Position numbers and translations under genes: made by a program. A DNA stretch of 64,000 nucleotides from Methylobacterium marchantiae. GTDB lineage: Bacteria > Pseudomonadota > Alphaproteobacteria > Rhizobiales > Beijerinckiaceae. A model generated the notes under the pieces. The model did not search any database. It was not told where the DNA came from and saw only the letters and a list, made by a program, of their open reading frames with translations. Below, piece by piece: positions 54,240-63,999 of this stretch. The stretch covers positions 26,773 through 90,772 of the forward strand of contig NZ_BPQT01000008.1 in NCBI RefSeq assembly GCF_022179405.1. Reading direction: 5' to 3'. Numbering within the stretch: position 1 is the first letter of the stretch; each line of letters opens with the position of its first letter.

Positions 54240-54653
54240 CTATGCCCCGTCGGCCCGCGTCGTCGTCAGGGCCTGGCGCAGGCTGTCCGGCAGGCGGATC
54301 GCCCGCCCGTCACGGACGCAGGCGATGACGACGTCGGCATGGACCAGCCTGTCCTCGCCGCGCAGGACTTCCTGGACCAGATGCATCGAGGCACCCTTCA
54401 TCTGCGCCGTCCAGGTCCGGATCTCGAGCAGATCGTCCATCCGCGCCGGCTTGGCATAATCGATGACCATCCGGCGCACCACGAAGTGCAGCCCGTCCGC
54501 CTCCTGGTGCAACTCCGACTGGTTGCCGGCCAGGGTCCGGAACAGCTCCGTCCGCCCCCGCTCCATGAAGCGCAGGTAGCTCGCATGGTAGACGAAGCCG
54601 GAGAAGTCGGTGTCCTCGTAATAGACGCGGATATCGATGCGATGCGCGGTCAT
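54240..54653 (-). CDS. ybgC: Tol-Pal-associated acyl-CoA thioesterase YbgC
   Basis: This hotdog-fold thioesterase acts on acyl-CoA or acyl-ACP and is usually the first gene of the tol group. The 137-residue protein has the active-site signature YYEDTDFSGFVYHASYLRF (residues 11-29; Asp15 is catalytic) and RRMVIDYAKPARMDD. It overlaps the 3' end of the upstream phosphoesterase gene by four bases (ATGA), so the two are translationally coupled. Confidence 0.93.
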   Translation of the reverse strand: MTAHRIDIRVYYEDTDFSGFVYHASYLRFMERGRTELFRTLAGNQSELHQEADGLHFVVRRMVIDYAKPARMDDLLEIRTWTAQMKGASMHLVQEVLRGEDRLVHADVVIACVRDGRAIRLPDSLRQALTTTRADGA

Positions 54654-55594
54654 GCGATGGCTTCCGAGGACAGGTCCACGACGACGATCTCGGGCGTGAT
54701 GCCGAGGCGGATGGGCAAGCCGCTCATGCCGAGGCCGCCGGACACGACGAGGTCGGTCTGCTCGCGGACATGGCCGTAGGCGTAGCGCCGTCCGTAGCGG
54801 GAGGGAACGACGGGCGCATAGCCGAGCAGCCGGACCTGCCCGCCATGGGTATGGCCCGACAGGGTGAGCGCCACATGGGCCGGCACCTGCGGGAAGATGT
54901 CGGGCTCATGGGCGAGGAGGATCGAGGAGGCGCCCTTCGGGATGGCGGCGAGGGTCGCGGGCAGGTCGTCGCTGCCCATCCGTTTGAAGCCGTAGCGCCA
55001 CCATGTCCGCTGGAAGCTCAGCTGGTCACCGAGCCCGGCGAGCCAGACCTCGTGTCCCCTCACCCGCAACGGCAGCGCCTCGTTCTGAAGCACGCGGATT
55101 CCGACGCCGGTCAGGGCCTCTCCGGCGAGGGTGGGGCCGTGCCCGCGCTCGCAGGCCGCGCGATCCGCCCACCAATCGTGATTGCCGAGGATGGCGTAGG
55201 TGCCGAGCGGCGCCTTCAGGGCACCGAGCACGGGCGCCCATTCGGCCGGTGCCACGATGGTGGTGAAGGCGCGCGTTCCGCGGACATAATCGCCGAGCAG
55301 GACGATGACGTCGCCGCCGAGACCATTCGCCAGATCCACGATGCGGCGGATATGCTCGGGCTTCATGAACGGATCGCAGGCATGGACGTCGGACACGGCC
55401 ACGATCCGCAGGGACAGGCCCTCGGGCCAGGGGGCCATCGGCCTGATCCGGTATCGCGTGACGGCGAGGCGCATCGGTTCGACGCCGACCCCGTAGGCGA
55501 CCGAGCCGCTGCCCGCGAGCGCTACGGCGCCGAGGCCGAGCACCACGGTGCGGCGGGTGATCCTGACGGGGGACGATCCGAGGGCGGAGCTCAT
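54650..55594 (-). CDS. Metallophosphoesterase, Tat-type or membrane-anchored
   Basis: This 314-residue phosphoesterase has the N-terminal RITRRTVVLGLGAVALAGSGS, a twin-arginine signal or anchor. Metal-site blocks are VSDVHACDP, LLGDYVRG, LGNHDWWAD, LLAHEPD and SGHTHGGQVRL. This resembles the YaeI/LpxG-like group, some of which cleave UDP-2,3-diacylglucosamine. The active domain would lie outside the cytoplasm. It lies between ruvB and ybgC, which in many relatives are adjacent. Confidence 0.85.
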   Translation of the reverse strand: MSSALGSSPVRITRRTVVLGLGAVALAGSGSVAYGVGVEPMRLAVTRYRIRPMAPWPEGLSLRIVAVSDVHACDPFMKPEHIRRIVDLANGLGGDVIVLLGDYVRGTRAFTTIVAPAEWAPVLGALKAPLGTYAILGNHDWWADRAACERGHGPTLAGEALTGVGIRVLQNEALPLRVRGHEVWLAGLGDQLSFQRTWWRYGFKRMGSDDLPATLAAIPKGASSILLAHEPDIFPQVPAHVALTLSGHTHGGQVRLLGYAPVVPSRYGRRYAYGHVREQTDLVVSGGLGMSGLPIRLGITPEIVVVDLSSEAIA

Positions 55595-55699
55595 GGAATG
55601 GGCCTGGCCTCTGGCACCGCGGGTCGTAGGTCGCACGACCACCCCCACCTCCAATTCCTCCCCACGATGGAGAGGAGGGCGCGAACGGCACCCACCGCC

Positions 55700-56800
<1,101 letters not shown>

Positions 56801-56930
56801 ACGGGCTCTCGGTCGGGGCCCGGCACGGGGCCTGCTCCGGTGGATCGGCGTTCGGCCCGATGTCGCACAACGCCGCCCGGCGCGCTACACTGCGCCATCG
56901 GCGGCACTCGGCCGCTGCAAGGGGTTCGCG

Positions 56931-57515
56931 ATGGGTGACGCCTCACAGCTCTTCGAGACGATGGCTCTCGACGATTTCGAGGAGCTGCTGGCCGACAAGC
57001 CACGCAACGAGCGCTGGGAGCTGATCGGCGGCCGCGTCGTGCGGATGATGGTCGGCGCCCGCTGGGAGCACGGGCGAATCGTGCAGAACATCGCGAGCCA
57101 CTTGCATCAGGGCTTCCGCGCGAAAGGGTCCTCTTGCCAGACCTTCGCCGAGACGTTCTACATGAAGAGCCGTTCCCTCGACGCAGCTATGCTGCCCGAT
57201 GTCCTCGTCGTCTGCGGCGGCATCGAATCGGGTGCCACATCGGTGGACAACCCCACTGTAGTGATCGAAGTGCTCTCGCCCGGTACCGAAGCAAGGGACC
57301 GCTTCGAGAAATGGCGGATCTACCAGCAGCTGCCGGCCCTGCAGCACTACGTCCTCGTGGCACGGGACCGGCCTCACATGGAGGTCTATGACCGTCTGGA
57401 GGGAACCTGGAACGGCTTCCGTCTCATCGAAGGACTGGACTCAACGCTCGAACTGCCCGCCATTCAGGCCTCCCTTCCCTTGAGCGAGGCCTACTGGGGC
57501 GTATTCGAGTCCTGA
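56931..57515 (+). CDS. Uma2 family putative endonuclease
   Basis: This 194-residue protein with the PD-(D/E)XK-like Uma2 fold (DUF820) has ERWELIGGRVVRMM, then MLPDVLVVCGG and NPTVVIEVLSPGTEARDR...K, which supply the acidic and lysine positions of the nuclease core. Uma2 proteins are common in cyanobacteria and mobile in other phyla; their role is unclear. The start ATG 56931 has AAGGGG seven bases upstream. It is divergent from ruvB and convergent with bfr, set off by its own terminator, which fits later insertion into the ruv region. Confidence 0.83.
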   Translation: MGDASQLFETMALDDFEELLADKPRNERWELIGGRVVRMMVGARWEHGRIVQNIASHLHQGFRAKGSSCQTFAETFYMKSRSLDAAMLPDVLVVCGGIESGATSVDNPTVVIEVLSPGTEARDRFEKWRIYQQLPALQHYVLVARDRPHMEVYDRLEGTWNGFRLIEGLDSTLELPAIQASLPLSEAYWGVFES

Positions 57516-57520
57516 CGGAT

Positions 57521-57552
57521 CCCGCGGCGCCTCGACGCCGCGGGTCTTCCTT
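57521..57552 (+). terminator. Rho-independent terminator of the Uma2 gene
   Basis: Perfect 9 bp arms CCCGCGGCG and CGCCGCGGG are followed by TCTTCCTT. It begins five bases after the stop codon and lies between two convergent genes. Confidence 0.88.
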
Positions 57553-57556
57553 CGAC

Positions 57557-58054
57557 TCAATCCTTCTCGGGCGCGATCGCTTCGAGGCCGCCGATATGCT
57601 TCTGCGCGTAGAGCGGCAGGCCGACCTGGGCGATGAGGTTCTGCTGCGTCTCGAGGAAGTCGATATGGCCTTCCTCGTCGGCGGCGAGCTCCTCGAACAG
57701 GATCTTCGAGACCCGGTCGTTGATCGAGTCGCAATATTGCGCGGCTTCGAGATAGAGCGCGCGCGCCTCGGTTTCGGCGGCGAGATCGCAGGCGATGATC
57801 TCCTCGACATTCTGGCCGATGCGCAGCGGATCGAGTTCCTGCAGGTTGGGGAACCCGTCGAGGAACAGAATCCGGTCGACGAACCGGTCGGCATGGTTCA
57901 TCTCTTCGATGGATTCCTTGCGCCAGAACTTCGCGAGGTCGATGTAGCCCCAATCGTTCAGCATGCGGAAATGGAGCCAATACTGGCTCACGGCCGTCAG
58001 CTCGCTGCGGAGACCTCGGTTGAGGTACTCGACGACCTTCACATCACCCTTCAT
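57557..58054 (-). CDS. bfr: Bacterioferritin
   Basis: This iron-storage protein forms a 24-subunit haem-containing shell. The 165-residue protein starts at ATG 58054 ([12 protein letters not shown]) behind GGGAG; an upstream ATG at 58069 is less well placed. Diiron ligands are seen in [24 protein letters not shown] and [14 protein letters not shown], and the haem-ligand methionine near residue 52 is in EEMNHADRF. It follows bfd by 62 bp. Confidence 0.95.
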   Translation of the reverse strand: MKGDVKVVEYLNRGLRSELTAVSQYWLHFRMLNDWGYIDLAKFWRKESIEEMNHADRFVDRILFLDGFPNLQELDPLRIGQNVEEIIACDLAAETEARALYLEAAQYCDSINDRVSKILFEELAADEEGHIDFLETQQNLIAQVGLPLYAQKHIGGLEAIAPEKD

Positions 58055-58116
58055 AACACGCACTCCCATTGGGTCATTCGTGACCCGAAGGGGAGCGTGG
58101 GGCCTCGCACAGGCCC

Positions 58117-58398
58117 TCAGGCGGCGATCCCCTCCTCCGCAGTTTGGAATTGAACCAAACTACAGCCGCTCGCGCAACCCGTTCCGCACGCATGGCCGGC
58201 CCCCGACATGGATTCCTCGAGAGCGCCTTGCAGGGCGGCCTGCATGATCGAGCGGATCGTCCGGGCGCAGCGGCCGCATTTCGGGCTGCAGCCGAGACAG
58301 GCATGGACTTGCGCCGGGGTCCGCGGGCAATCGGGCCCGTCCTTCAGACAGGCGCGGACGGCACCGTCGGACAACACATTACAGGAACAGACGATCAT
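58117..58398 (-). CDS. bfd: Bacterioferritin-associated ferredoxin
   Basis: This small [2Fe-2S] protein delivers electrons to bacterioferritin to release stored iron. The 93-residue protein has the BFD pattern with CSCNV near the N-terminus and [11 protein letters not shown] near residues 34-44, whose cysteines bind the cluster. An unusual C-terminal tail has three more cysteines ([15 protein letters not shown]). It is just upstream of bfr on the same strand. Confidence 0.92.
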   Translation of the reverse strand: MIVCSCNVLSDGAVRACLKDGPDCPRTPAQVHACLGCSPKCGRCARTIRSIMQAALQGALEESMSGAGHACGTGCASGCSLVQFQTAEEGIAA

Positions 58399-58493
58399 GT
58401 GAGCTCGCTGGACGGGACGGGACGCTTCGCTCGGGCCAGAGAGAATCGTGCACGAGGCAGATTTCCCGTTGCGGCCATCGACTTGCGCGCCTC

Positions 58494-58510
58494 TTTAGAA
58501 CTTTTAAAAT
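58494..58510. promoter_or_regulatory. Possible Irr box upstream of bfd-bfr
   Basis: The sequence TTTAGAACTTTTAAAAT matches the left half TTTAGAA of the rhizobial iron-control element exactly and the right half only in part. It lies about 95 bp before the bfd start, in an AT-rich island, where Irr is known to repress bfr in related bacteria. The match is suggestive, not proof. Confidence 0.45.
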
Positions 58511-58575
58511 CTACTGCATTCTCAACAACTTAACCGGCATGGGAGGAATGCGCAAGATGCGCGGACGACGCGTGG

Positions 58576-59193
58576 TCAGCGCGCCAGCTCGCGCAGGCCG
58601 AGGCGGATCAGGGTCTTGGCCTCCGCCCCTTCCCCCGCGCCCTTCATCGCGGCACTGATCGCGGCGGAGGCCTGGACCGGGGCGTAGCCGAGATTGACCA
58701 ACGCGGAGATCGCGTCGGCGGCGGGCTGGGGCGCCGTGCGGTCCTGTACCGCGCCGGACAGGGCGAGCACGGCGGGGTCGATGGGCGCGAAGGCCGGCGC
58801 CTTGTCCTTCAATTCGGCGGTGAGACGGGCGGCGAGGCGCGGGCCGACGCCGGGGGCGCGGGCGATGGCGGTCTTGTCACCCATGGCGATGGCGGTGGCG
58901 AGGGCCTCCGGCTCCATCACCGAGAGCAGGCCGAGCGCCACCTTGGAGCCGACCCCCTGCACGGTCTGGAGGAGGCGGAACCACTCGCGCTCGGCATCGG
59001 ACCGGAAGCCGTAGAGCCGGATCATGTCCTCGCGGACATAGGTCTCGATGGCGAGGGATGCCGCCTCGCCGACCCCCGGCATCCGCTGCAGCGTGCGGGC
59101 GGAACAATGCACCACGTAGCCGACGCCCTGCACGTCGAGGATCACGAAATCCTCTCCGTAGGAATCCACCACACCCTTCAGCTTGCCGATCAT
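58576..59193 (-). CDS. ruvA: Holliday junction DNA-binding protein RuvA
   Basis: RuvA binds four-way junctions and recruits RuvB. The 205-residue protein has the OB-fold start [26 protein letters not shown], helix-hairpin-helix motifs [13 protein letters not shown] and [19 protein letters not shown], and the small C-terminal domain with [19 protein letters not shown] that contacts RuvB. The C-terminus ends [11 protein letters not shown], as usual for alphaproteobacteria. Confidence 0.96.
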   Translation of the reverse strand: MIGKLKGVVDSYGEDFVILDVQGVGYVVHCSARTLQRMPGVGEAASLAIETYVREDMIRLYGFRSDAEREWFRLLQTVQGVGSKVALGLLSVMEPEALATAIAMGDKTAIARAPGVGPRLAARLTAELKDKAPAFAPIDPAVLALSGAVQDRTAPQPAADAISALVNLGYAPVQASAAISAAMKGAGEGAEAKTLIRLGLRELAR

Positions 59194-59271
59194 GCATCAT
59201 CTCGTCATCAGAGGCAGGGTCTTACCAGGGACCGGCCCTCCTGTCCGACCAGCCACAGAGAAAGTGACCGC

Positions 59272-59889
59272 ATGACGCGCACGCGCCTCCTCGCCCTCCT
59301 GCTTCTGGCCTCCGGCGCCGCCCATGCGCAGGAAACGCCGGCGGATGCCGGCCCGTCGAGCGACCCGACCCAGGTGAAGGCCGGCGCCTACGTGCTCGAT
59401 CCGGCCCACGGCAAGATCACCTGGTCGGTGAGCCATCTCGGCTACTCGACCTATTACGGCCAGATCACCGACGTGGCGGCGAAAGCCGATCTCGATCCGA
59501 AGGACCCGGCGAAAAGCCGCCTGTCCGTCACCATCGGCATGGCGAGCATCAACGGCCTCAACGACGCCCTGAACCGGCACCTGCAGGGGCCGGACTTCTT
59601 CGACACGACGACATTCCCCACCGCCACCTTCACCGCCACCCTGGTGGAGCCGACGAGCCCGACCACGGCCCGCATCTCCGGCACCCTCACCCTGAAGGGC
59701 GTGGCCAAGCCCGTGGCCTTCGACGCCACCTTCAACCAGGCCGGCATCAACCCCATCGACAAGCGCTACACCGTGGGCTTCGACGGCCGCACCGTGATCA
59801 AGCGCTCGGATTTCGGTGTCTCCGCCTTCCTCCCCGCGGTGGGCGACGAGGTGAGCCTGCGGCTGGAGGGCGAGTTCAAGGCGCAGTAG
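59272..59889 (+). CDS. YceI family periplasmic protein
   Basis: This lipocalin-like protein binds polyprenoid or similar lipids. The 205-residue protein has a signal peptide (MTRTRLLALLLLASGAAHAQ, cleavage near residue 20), then AGAYVLDPAHGKITWSVSHLGYSTYYG, LDPAKSRL, HLQGPDFFDTTTFPTATFT and FGVSAFLPAVGDEVSLRLEGE, all standard for the family. An in-frame upstream extension overlaps ruvA. It is divergent from ruvA with a 78 bp gap and convergent with ruvC. Confidence 0.92.
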   Translation: MTRTRLLALLLLASGAAHAQETPADAGPSSDPTQVKAGAYVLDPAHGKITWSVSHLGYSTYYGQITDVAAKADLDPKDPAKSRLSVTIGMASINGLNDALNRHLQGPDFFDTTTFPTATFTATLVEPTSPTTARISGTLTLKGVAKPVAFDATFNQAGINPIDKRYTVGFDGRTVIKRSDFGVSAFLPAVGDEVSLRLEGEFKAQ

Positions 59890-59949
59890 CCCGCCTGCGC
59901 GGCGGGTACGGCTCCCCGCCGCTCCCCGCGGGCGGGGAGAGGGGCCTGC

Positions 59950-60513
59950 TCACCCCTTCGCCAGGGCCGCCGCGATCCGCGCCGCGGCGAGCCCGCTCAC
60001 CCCGGCGACGGGGGCGTGGAGCTTCTTCAGGGCATGCGCCCCGCGATGGTTGGCATGGGTGATGGCGATGGCGAGCGCGTCGGCGGCGTCCGCCGTCTTG
60101 AACTCGGCCTTGGGCATCAGGAACTTCACCATCGCCTGGATCTGCACCTTCTCGGCGTGCCCCGAGCCGCAGACGGTCTTCTTCACGAGGTTGGCGGCGT
60201 ATTCCGAGACCGGAAGCCCCGCCAGAGCCGGCACCAGCAGGGCGATGGCGCGGGCATGTCCCAGCTTCAGCGTCGCCTGCGCGTCCTTGTTGACGAAGGT
60301 CTCCTCCACGGCGACCTCGTCGGGCGAGAACCCCGCCACCACGCGGGTGATGCCCTCGTGCAGTTCCCGCAGGCGCAGGGCCAGCGGCAGGTCCCCGTCC
60401 GAGGTCACCACCCCGCAATCGACGTAAGTGAGCTTCGCCCCGACGACGGAGATCAGCCCCCAGCCGGTACGGCGCAGGCCGGGATCGATGCCGAGGATGC
60501 GGATGGGGGTCAT
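59950..60513 (-). CDS. ruvC: Crossover junction endodeoxyribonuclease RuvC
   Basis: RuvC cuts Holliday junctions after RuvAB movement. The 187-residue protein has the catalytic acidic residues in [12 protein letters not shown] (near residue 8), VEETFVNKD (near 70) and [12 protein letters not shown] (near 140), and [14 protein letters not shown] on the DNA face. It starts the ruv group; the gap upstream holds no yebC, which often precedes it. Two GC-rich hairpins lie between it and the convergent YceI gene. Confidence 0.95.
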   Translation of the reverse strand: MTPIRILGIDPGLRRTGWGLISVVGAKLTYVDCGVVTSDGDLPLALRLRELHEGITRVVAGFSPDEVAVEETFVNKDAQATLKLGHARAIALLVPALAGLPVSEYAANLVKKTVCGSGHAEKVQIQAMVKFLMPKAEFKTADAADALAIAITHANHRGAHALKKLHAPVAGVSGLAAARIAAALAKG

Positions 60514-60878
60514 GGGGCCTGGATCGCGGTGAACGGCTGGGATGCGGCAGCATAGGCGAAAGCCGTTGCCGGGGATGCCCCTGTGGGAGGGATGTGCGGC
60601 GGCAAAGGCTCGGAACGCGCCTTGGCCGTCGCGCAGTTTGCTCCGACGCTCTCGGAACGAGCGTCATTTACGATGCAGGGAGTTGGGCGAATCCTATGTC
60701 AGACACCGCGGAATGGTCTCAGTAGTCTATCAGTCCGCGATCAGGCTGGTTCGGTAGCTGCTATCGACCCAACTCAGGCATTCCGACTGCCTTTGATGCC
60801 TCTCAAGAGCAGCCATTCGCCAGTCTTCCGACAATTTTGGCTTGGAATAGGTTCCAAGAAGAGGCTCCGTCACCGGTG
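60514..60878. other. Gap between ruvC and the LysR gene
   Basis: These 365 bp carry no convincing gene. GC falls and the sequence is less regular than in the core genes to the left, which suggests the join between the conserved ruv-tol block and a more variable segment. It must include the ruvC promoter. Confidence 0.45.
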
Positions 60879-61781
60879 TTAGAGAATGCCGTCTATACGT
60901 CGGAGGGCCGGAATCGCGAAGTCGACGAAGGATCGAACGGTCGGCCGCAGAAAACGCGCCGAGGAATAGGTGATGTACAATTCGGTCGGCTGGATCTCGT
61001 AGTCAGCAAGGACCCTGACAAGTCGCCCGTCCGCCAGTTCAGCCGCGACGAGCTGAGCCTGCGCCGTGCCGATGCCCCGCCCCGCCAGCACCGCGTTAAT
61101 CAGAACCTGGGCGTTGTTCGTCGTCAAGACAGGTTTGACAGTGACATCCGTGGTCTTACCGCCCCGGCACAGCGGAAGCGCGTCCGCGCGGGACAGCACG
61201 GTATCGCTGACGAACAGGGCGTGATCGAGCAGGTCGCCCGGTTCGAGGACAGGTTTGCAGCGCGTGGCATAAGCTGGCGATGCCACGAGGATGCGTTGGA
61301 TCAGGCCGATCCTGCGGATCACCACGTTCTGCTCGACCGGGCGGCCCATACGGATCGCAAGGTCGAAGCCTTCGTGGATCAGGTCGGCGGCCCGGTTCTC
61401 CAGCGTCAGGCGCACCGACACTCCGGGATGCAAGCCTTGGAAATCGGCGACGATGGCGTGGAGCCGGCTCTCGCCGAGGCAGACGGGGCCGTGCAGACGC
61501 AGGGGGCCGTCGAGCGAGCCCGTCTCGTTGCGGGCTTCCTCGATCGCCGCGTCGATCATGGCGAGGGCTCCACGCGACGCTTCGTAGAGCCGAAGGCCCG
61601 GGGTGGTCGGGCTAAGTGCGCGCGAGCTTCGCTCCAGCAGGCGGGTCCGAGCATGCGCCTCGAGGTTGCGGACGAGCTTGCTGACAGCCGGTTGCGACAC
61701 GCCGAGATCGCGAGCGGCGGCCGTCATCGAACCGCGCTCAACCGTCCGAACGAAGGCGCGCAGGGCGAGGGCGAGGTCCAT
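60879..61781 (-). CDS. LysR-type transcriptional regulator
   Basis: This 300-residue regulator has the N-terminal helix-turn-helix LRAFVRTVERGSMTAAARDLGVSQPAVSKLVRNLE (about residues 7-42) and a periplasmic-binding-fold effector domain with RVGRPVEQ-like RMGRPVEQNVVIRRIG. The start at ATG 61781 matches the family; a longer frame to 62045 overlaps the divergent hydrolase. A T-N11-A box lies immediately upstream (61783-61799), so it probably controls itself and the hydrolase-SDR pair. The effector is unknown. Confidence 0.93.
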   Translation of the reverse strand: MDLALALRAFVRTVERGSMTAAARDLGVSQPAVSKLVRNLEAHARTRLLERSSRALSPTTPGLRLYEASRGALAMIDAAIEEARNETGSLDGPLRLHGPVCLGESRLHAIVADFQGLHPGVSVRLTLENRAADLIHEGFDLAIRMGRPVEQNVVIRRIGLIQRILVASPAYATRCKPVLEPGDLLDHALFVSDTVLSRADALPLCRGGKTTDVTVKPVLTTNNAQVLINAVLAGRGIGTAQAQLVAAELADGRLVRVLADYEIQPTELYITYSSARFLRPTVRSFVDFAIPALRRIDGIL

Positions 61782-61782
61782 G

Positions 61783-61799
61783 CATAACTGTTGGTTATG
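61783..61799. promoter_or_regulatory. LysR-type operator box (T-N11-A palindrome)
   Basis: CATAAC and GTTATG form perfect 6 bp arms around TGTTG, and the inner T and A are 11 bases apart, as in LysR-family sites. It begins one base beyond the regulator's start codon and lies 82 bp before the divergent hydrolase gene. Confidence 0.8.
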
Positions 61800-61881
61800 G
61801 AAGCTAGAGCGACCTGACGCATAGACGTAGAGTCGACCCCGGCCAACCCTGTGCGCTCCGATCCCCGATGCGGAGACCACC

Positions 61882-62838
61882 ATGCGAAACGATCGCCGGA
61901 CCTTTTTGTCGACCGCCATCGGCAGCATGATCGCCCTCGGCACGGCGTCAGCGACCAATGCGGACGACGCGCGTTCGCCATCGTCCGACGCACCTCCGGC
62001 TTTGCCTTCAGGAGCCAGCAGTCGCTTCGCGACGCTCAATGGCATCCGGTTGCATTACGTGGTCGCGGGATCGGGGCCCCCGCTGGTGCTGCTGCACGGT
62101 TGGCCTCAGACCTGGGCGGCTTGGCGGGCAACCATGGCGGCATTTTCTGACCGCTTCACCGTCATCGCCCCGGACCTCAGGGGTCTGGGGCTCTCCGAGC
62201 GAACTCAATCGGGGTACGACAAGCGCACGATCGCTGAGGACATCCGCGCCCTGATCGCGCTTGAGGCGGGTGGGCGCGCAACCGTGGTCGGTCATGATAT
62301 GGGCGGCAAGGCGGCCTTCGTCCTCGCCCACCTCTATCCCAAAAGCGTCACCCGGCTGGTCCTGGTCGATTGTCTCGTGCCAGGCACCGAGAACACCGAC
62401 GCCTTGCGTGGCGGTGCATGGCACTACGGTTTCCACATGGCTCCGGACGTCCCGGAGATGCTGACCGCCGGCCGCGAACGGGCCTACATTCGGGAACAGA
62501 TCCGGGCGTGGTCGTACCGGAAGGATGCGGTCGCCGAAGACGCGATTTCCGAGCATGCCCGGCATTACGCGTCGCCCGGCGGCATGACTGCAGGCTTCAA
62601 CTACTACCGCGCTTTGCCGGCGGACGCGGCCCTCGTCACGACCTTCGCGGACCGCCGCCTGCCGATGCCGGTTCTGGCAATTGCAGGGCAATACGGCGTT
62701 GGATCCAAGCTCGCCGACGCCCTGCACGGAGGAGCCCCTAACCTGACGGCGGTCATTGCCGAGCACAGCGGGCATTTCGTGGCCGAGGAAGTCCCCGAAT
62801 TTTTCCAGGCACAGCTTGAACGGTTCCTGCTGGCCTGA
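61882..62838 (+). CDS. Tat-exported alpha/beta hydrolase, epoxide-hydrolase-like
   Basis: This 318-residue protein has the twin-arginine signal NDRRTFLSTAIGSMIALG. The hydrolase fold has oxyanion loop HGWP (72-75), nucleophile elbow GHDMGG with Asp139 and C-terminal HSGH (His298 the likely base). An aspartate nucleophile places it with epoxide hydrolases, haloalkane or fluoroacetate dehalogenases, not esterases. It would act in the periplasm. The SDR gene follows after 90 bp; the pair may convert one substrate in two steps under the LysR regulator. Confidence 0.86.
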   Translation: MRNDRRTFLSTAIGSMIALGTASATNADDARSPSSDAPPALPSGASSRFATLNGIRLHYVVAGSGPPLVLLHGWPQTWAAWRATMAAFSDRFTVIAPDLRGLGLSERTQSGYDKRTIAEDIRALIALEAGGRATVVGHDMGGKAAFVLAHLYPKSVTRLVLVDCLVPGTENTDALRGGAWHYGFHMAPDVPEMLTAGRERAYIREQIRAWSYRKDAVAEDAISEHARHYASPGGMTAGFNYYRALPADAALVTTFADRRLPMPVLAIAGQYGVGSKLADALHGGAPNLTAVIAEHSGHFVAEEVPEFFQAQLERFLLA

Positions 62839-62928
62839 CGCGCTGCCGCCAAATTCGGCGTCGCCCAATGGCGGCGCTGATATCGCCATCGGCGCGATCC
62901 GCTGAGCGAACTGGATATCGAGAATAAC

Positions 62929-63708
62929 ATGCAACGACTGACCGAAAAGACGTGCGTCATTACGGGCGCTGCACGCGGCATCGGCCGCGCCATTGCGGCC
63001 CGCTTTCATCACGAAGGTGGCGTCGTCATTATCACCGACGTTGATGCCGACGCCGGTGAGGCGACGGCCGCAGAAATTGGATGCCAGTTTCAGCGGCTCG
63101 ATGTCCGTGAGGAAGCCGATTGGCTCCGCTTCGCTGCTCGCGTCCCCGCGATCGACGTCGTGGTCAACAACGCCGGCGTAACCGGATTTGAGAAGGGCAT
63201 GATCGCCCACGACCCCGAACACGCCAGCCTCGACGATTGGCGAGAGGTCCATCGTGTCAATCTCGACGGCACATTCCTGGGCTGTCGCTACGCGATCGGC
63301 GCGATGAAACGACAGGGTCGTGGCTCCATCATCAACATTTCGTCGCGTTCCGGCCTCGTCGGTATCCCGGGCGCTGCGGCTTACGCCTCATCGAAGGCGG
63401 CTATTCGGAACCACAGTAAGACCGTTGCCCTCTATTGCGCGCAGCAGGGGTGGAGCATCCGGTGCAACTCGATCCATCCCGCAGCGATCCTAACCCCGAT
63501 GTGGGAGCCGATGCTTGGCACCGGCCCTGATCGCGAAGCAAAAATGCGGACGCTCGTTGCCGATACGCCCTTGCGACGGTTCGGCATGCCTGAAGAGGTC
63601 GCCGCGATTGCAGTTACGCTCGCGTCCGACGAAGCCACCTACGTGACGGGGACTGAGATCAATATCGATGGCGGATTGCTGGCGGGTTCCGCAGCATCTC
63701 CTGCCTGA
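62929..63708 (+). CDS. Short-chain dehydrogenase/reductase (SDR)
   Basis: This classical SDR of 259 residues has the cofactor motif [10 protein letters not shown] (12-21), DVDAD after the second strand (suggesting NAD preference), NNAGV, the catalytic serine in NISSRSG and YASSK with catalytic Tyr and Lys. The C-terminus [13 protein letters not shown] is typical. It oxidises or reduces a hydroxyl or keto group of an unknown substrate. It lies in the probable operon with the exported hydrolase. Confidence 0.92.
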   Translation: MQRLTEKTCVITGAARGIGRAIAARFHHEGGVVIITDVDADAGEATAAEIGCQFQRLDVREEADWLRFAARVPAIDVVVNNAGVTGFEKGMIAHDPEHASLDDWREVHRVNLDGTFLGCRYAIGAMKRQGRGSIINISSRSGLVGIPGAAAYASSKAAIRNHSKTVALYCAQQGWSIRCNSIHPAAILTPMWEPMLGTGPDREAKMRTLVADTPLRRFGMPEEVAAIAVTLASDEATYVTGTEINIDGGLLAGSAASPA

Positions 63709-63720
63709 CAGAATGCGAGT

Positions 63721-63999
63721 TCAAATAAGGTGAGGGTTCAGGTCGTGAAAGGCGCTTTGATCGAGCCTCTCTGTCGCCAGCCTGGCCGTCATAGGACGCC
63801 TTCCGGTGCGCCGCCGCCGGGCACAGATTTTCAACGTCAGCTCCAATGCGCTGGCAGCCAAGAAACGGACGGTCACAAAATCCACCCCATGCCGCCGCTC
63901 AAGTGACGCCACACCCCTGGCCAAGAAGGACCAACGCTGAAACTCCCAACACCAAAGGAATCTTGACAAAATTCCTATTCCATGCCTATATCCCCACAC
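63721..63999 (-). CDS. Frame open to the right edge, unrecognised
   Basis: A leftward frame of at least 92 codons runs from the window edge to a stop at 63721. The protein (RFLAASALELTLKICARRRRTGRRPMTARLATERLDQSAFHDLNPHLI as its end) is very basic and of a type I cannot place. The GTG at 63999 may be internal, so this may be the end of a larger gene or a broken one. GC and codon bias are weaker than in core genes. Confidence 0.3.
   Translation of the reverse strand: MWGYRHGIGILSRFLWCWEFQRWSFLARGVASLERRHGVDFVTVRFLAASALELTLKICARRRRTGRRPMTARLATERLDQSAFHDLNPHLI

Noticed and set aside
59890-59940. GC-rich hairpins between the YceI gene and ruvC as terminators
   Set aside because: The stems are good but neither side has a T-run; they may only mark the convergent ends.
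60542-60882. Small plus-strand frames between ruvC and the LysR gene
   Set aside because: There is no ribosome site, no codon bias and no family character.
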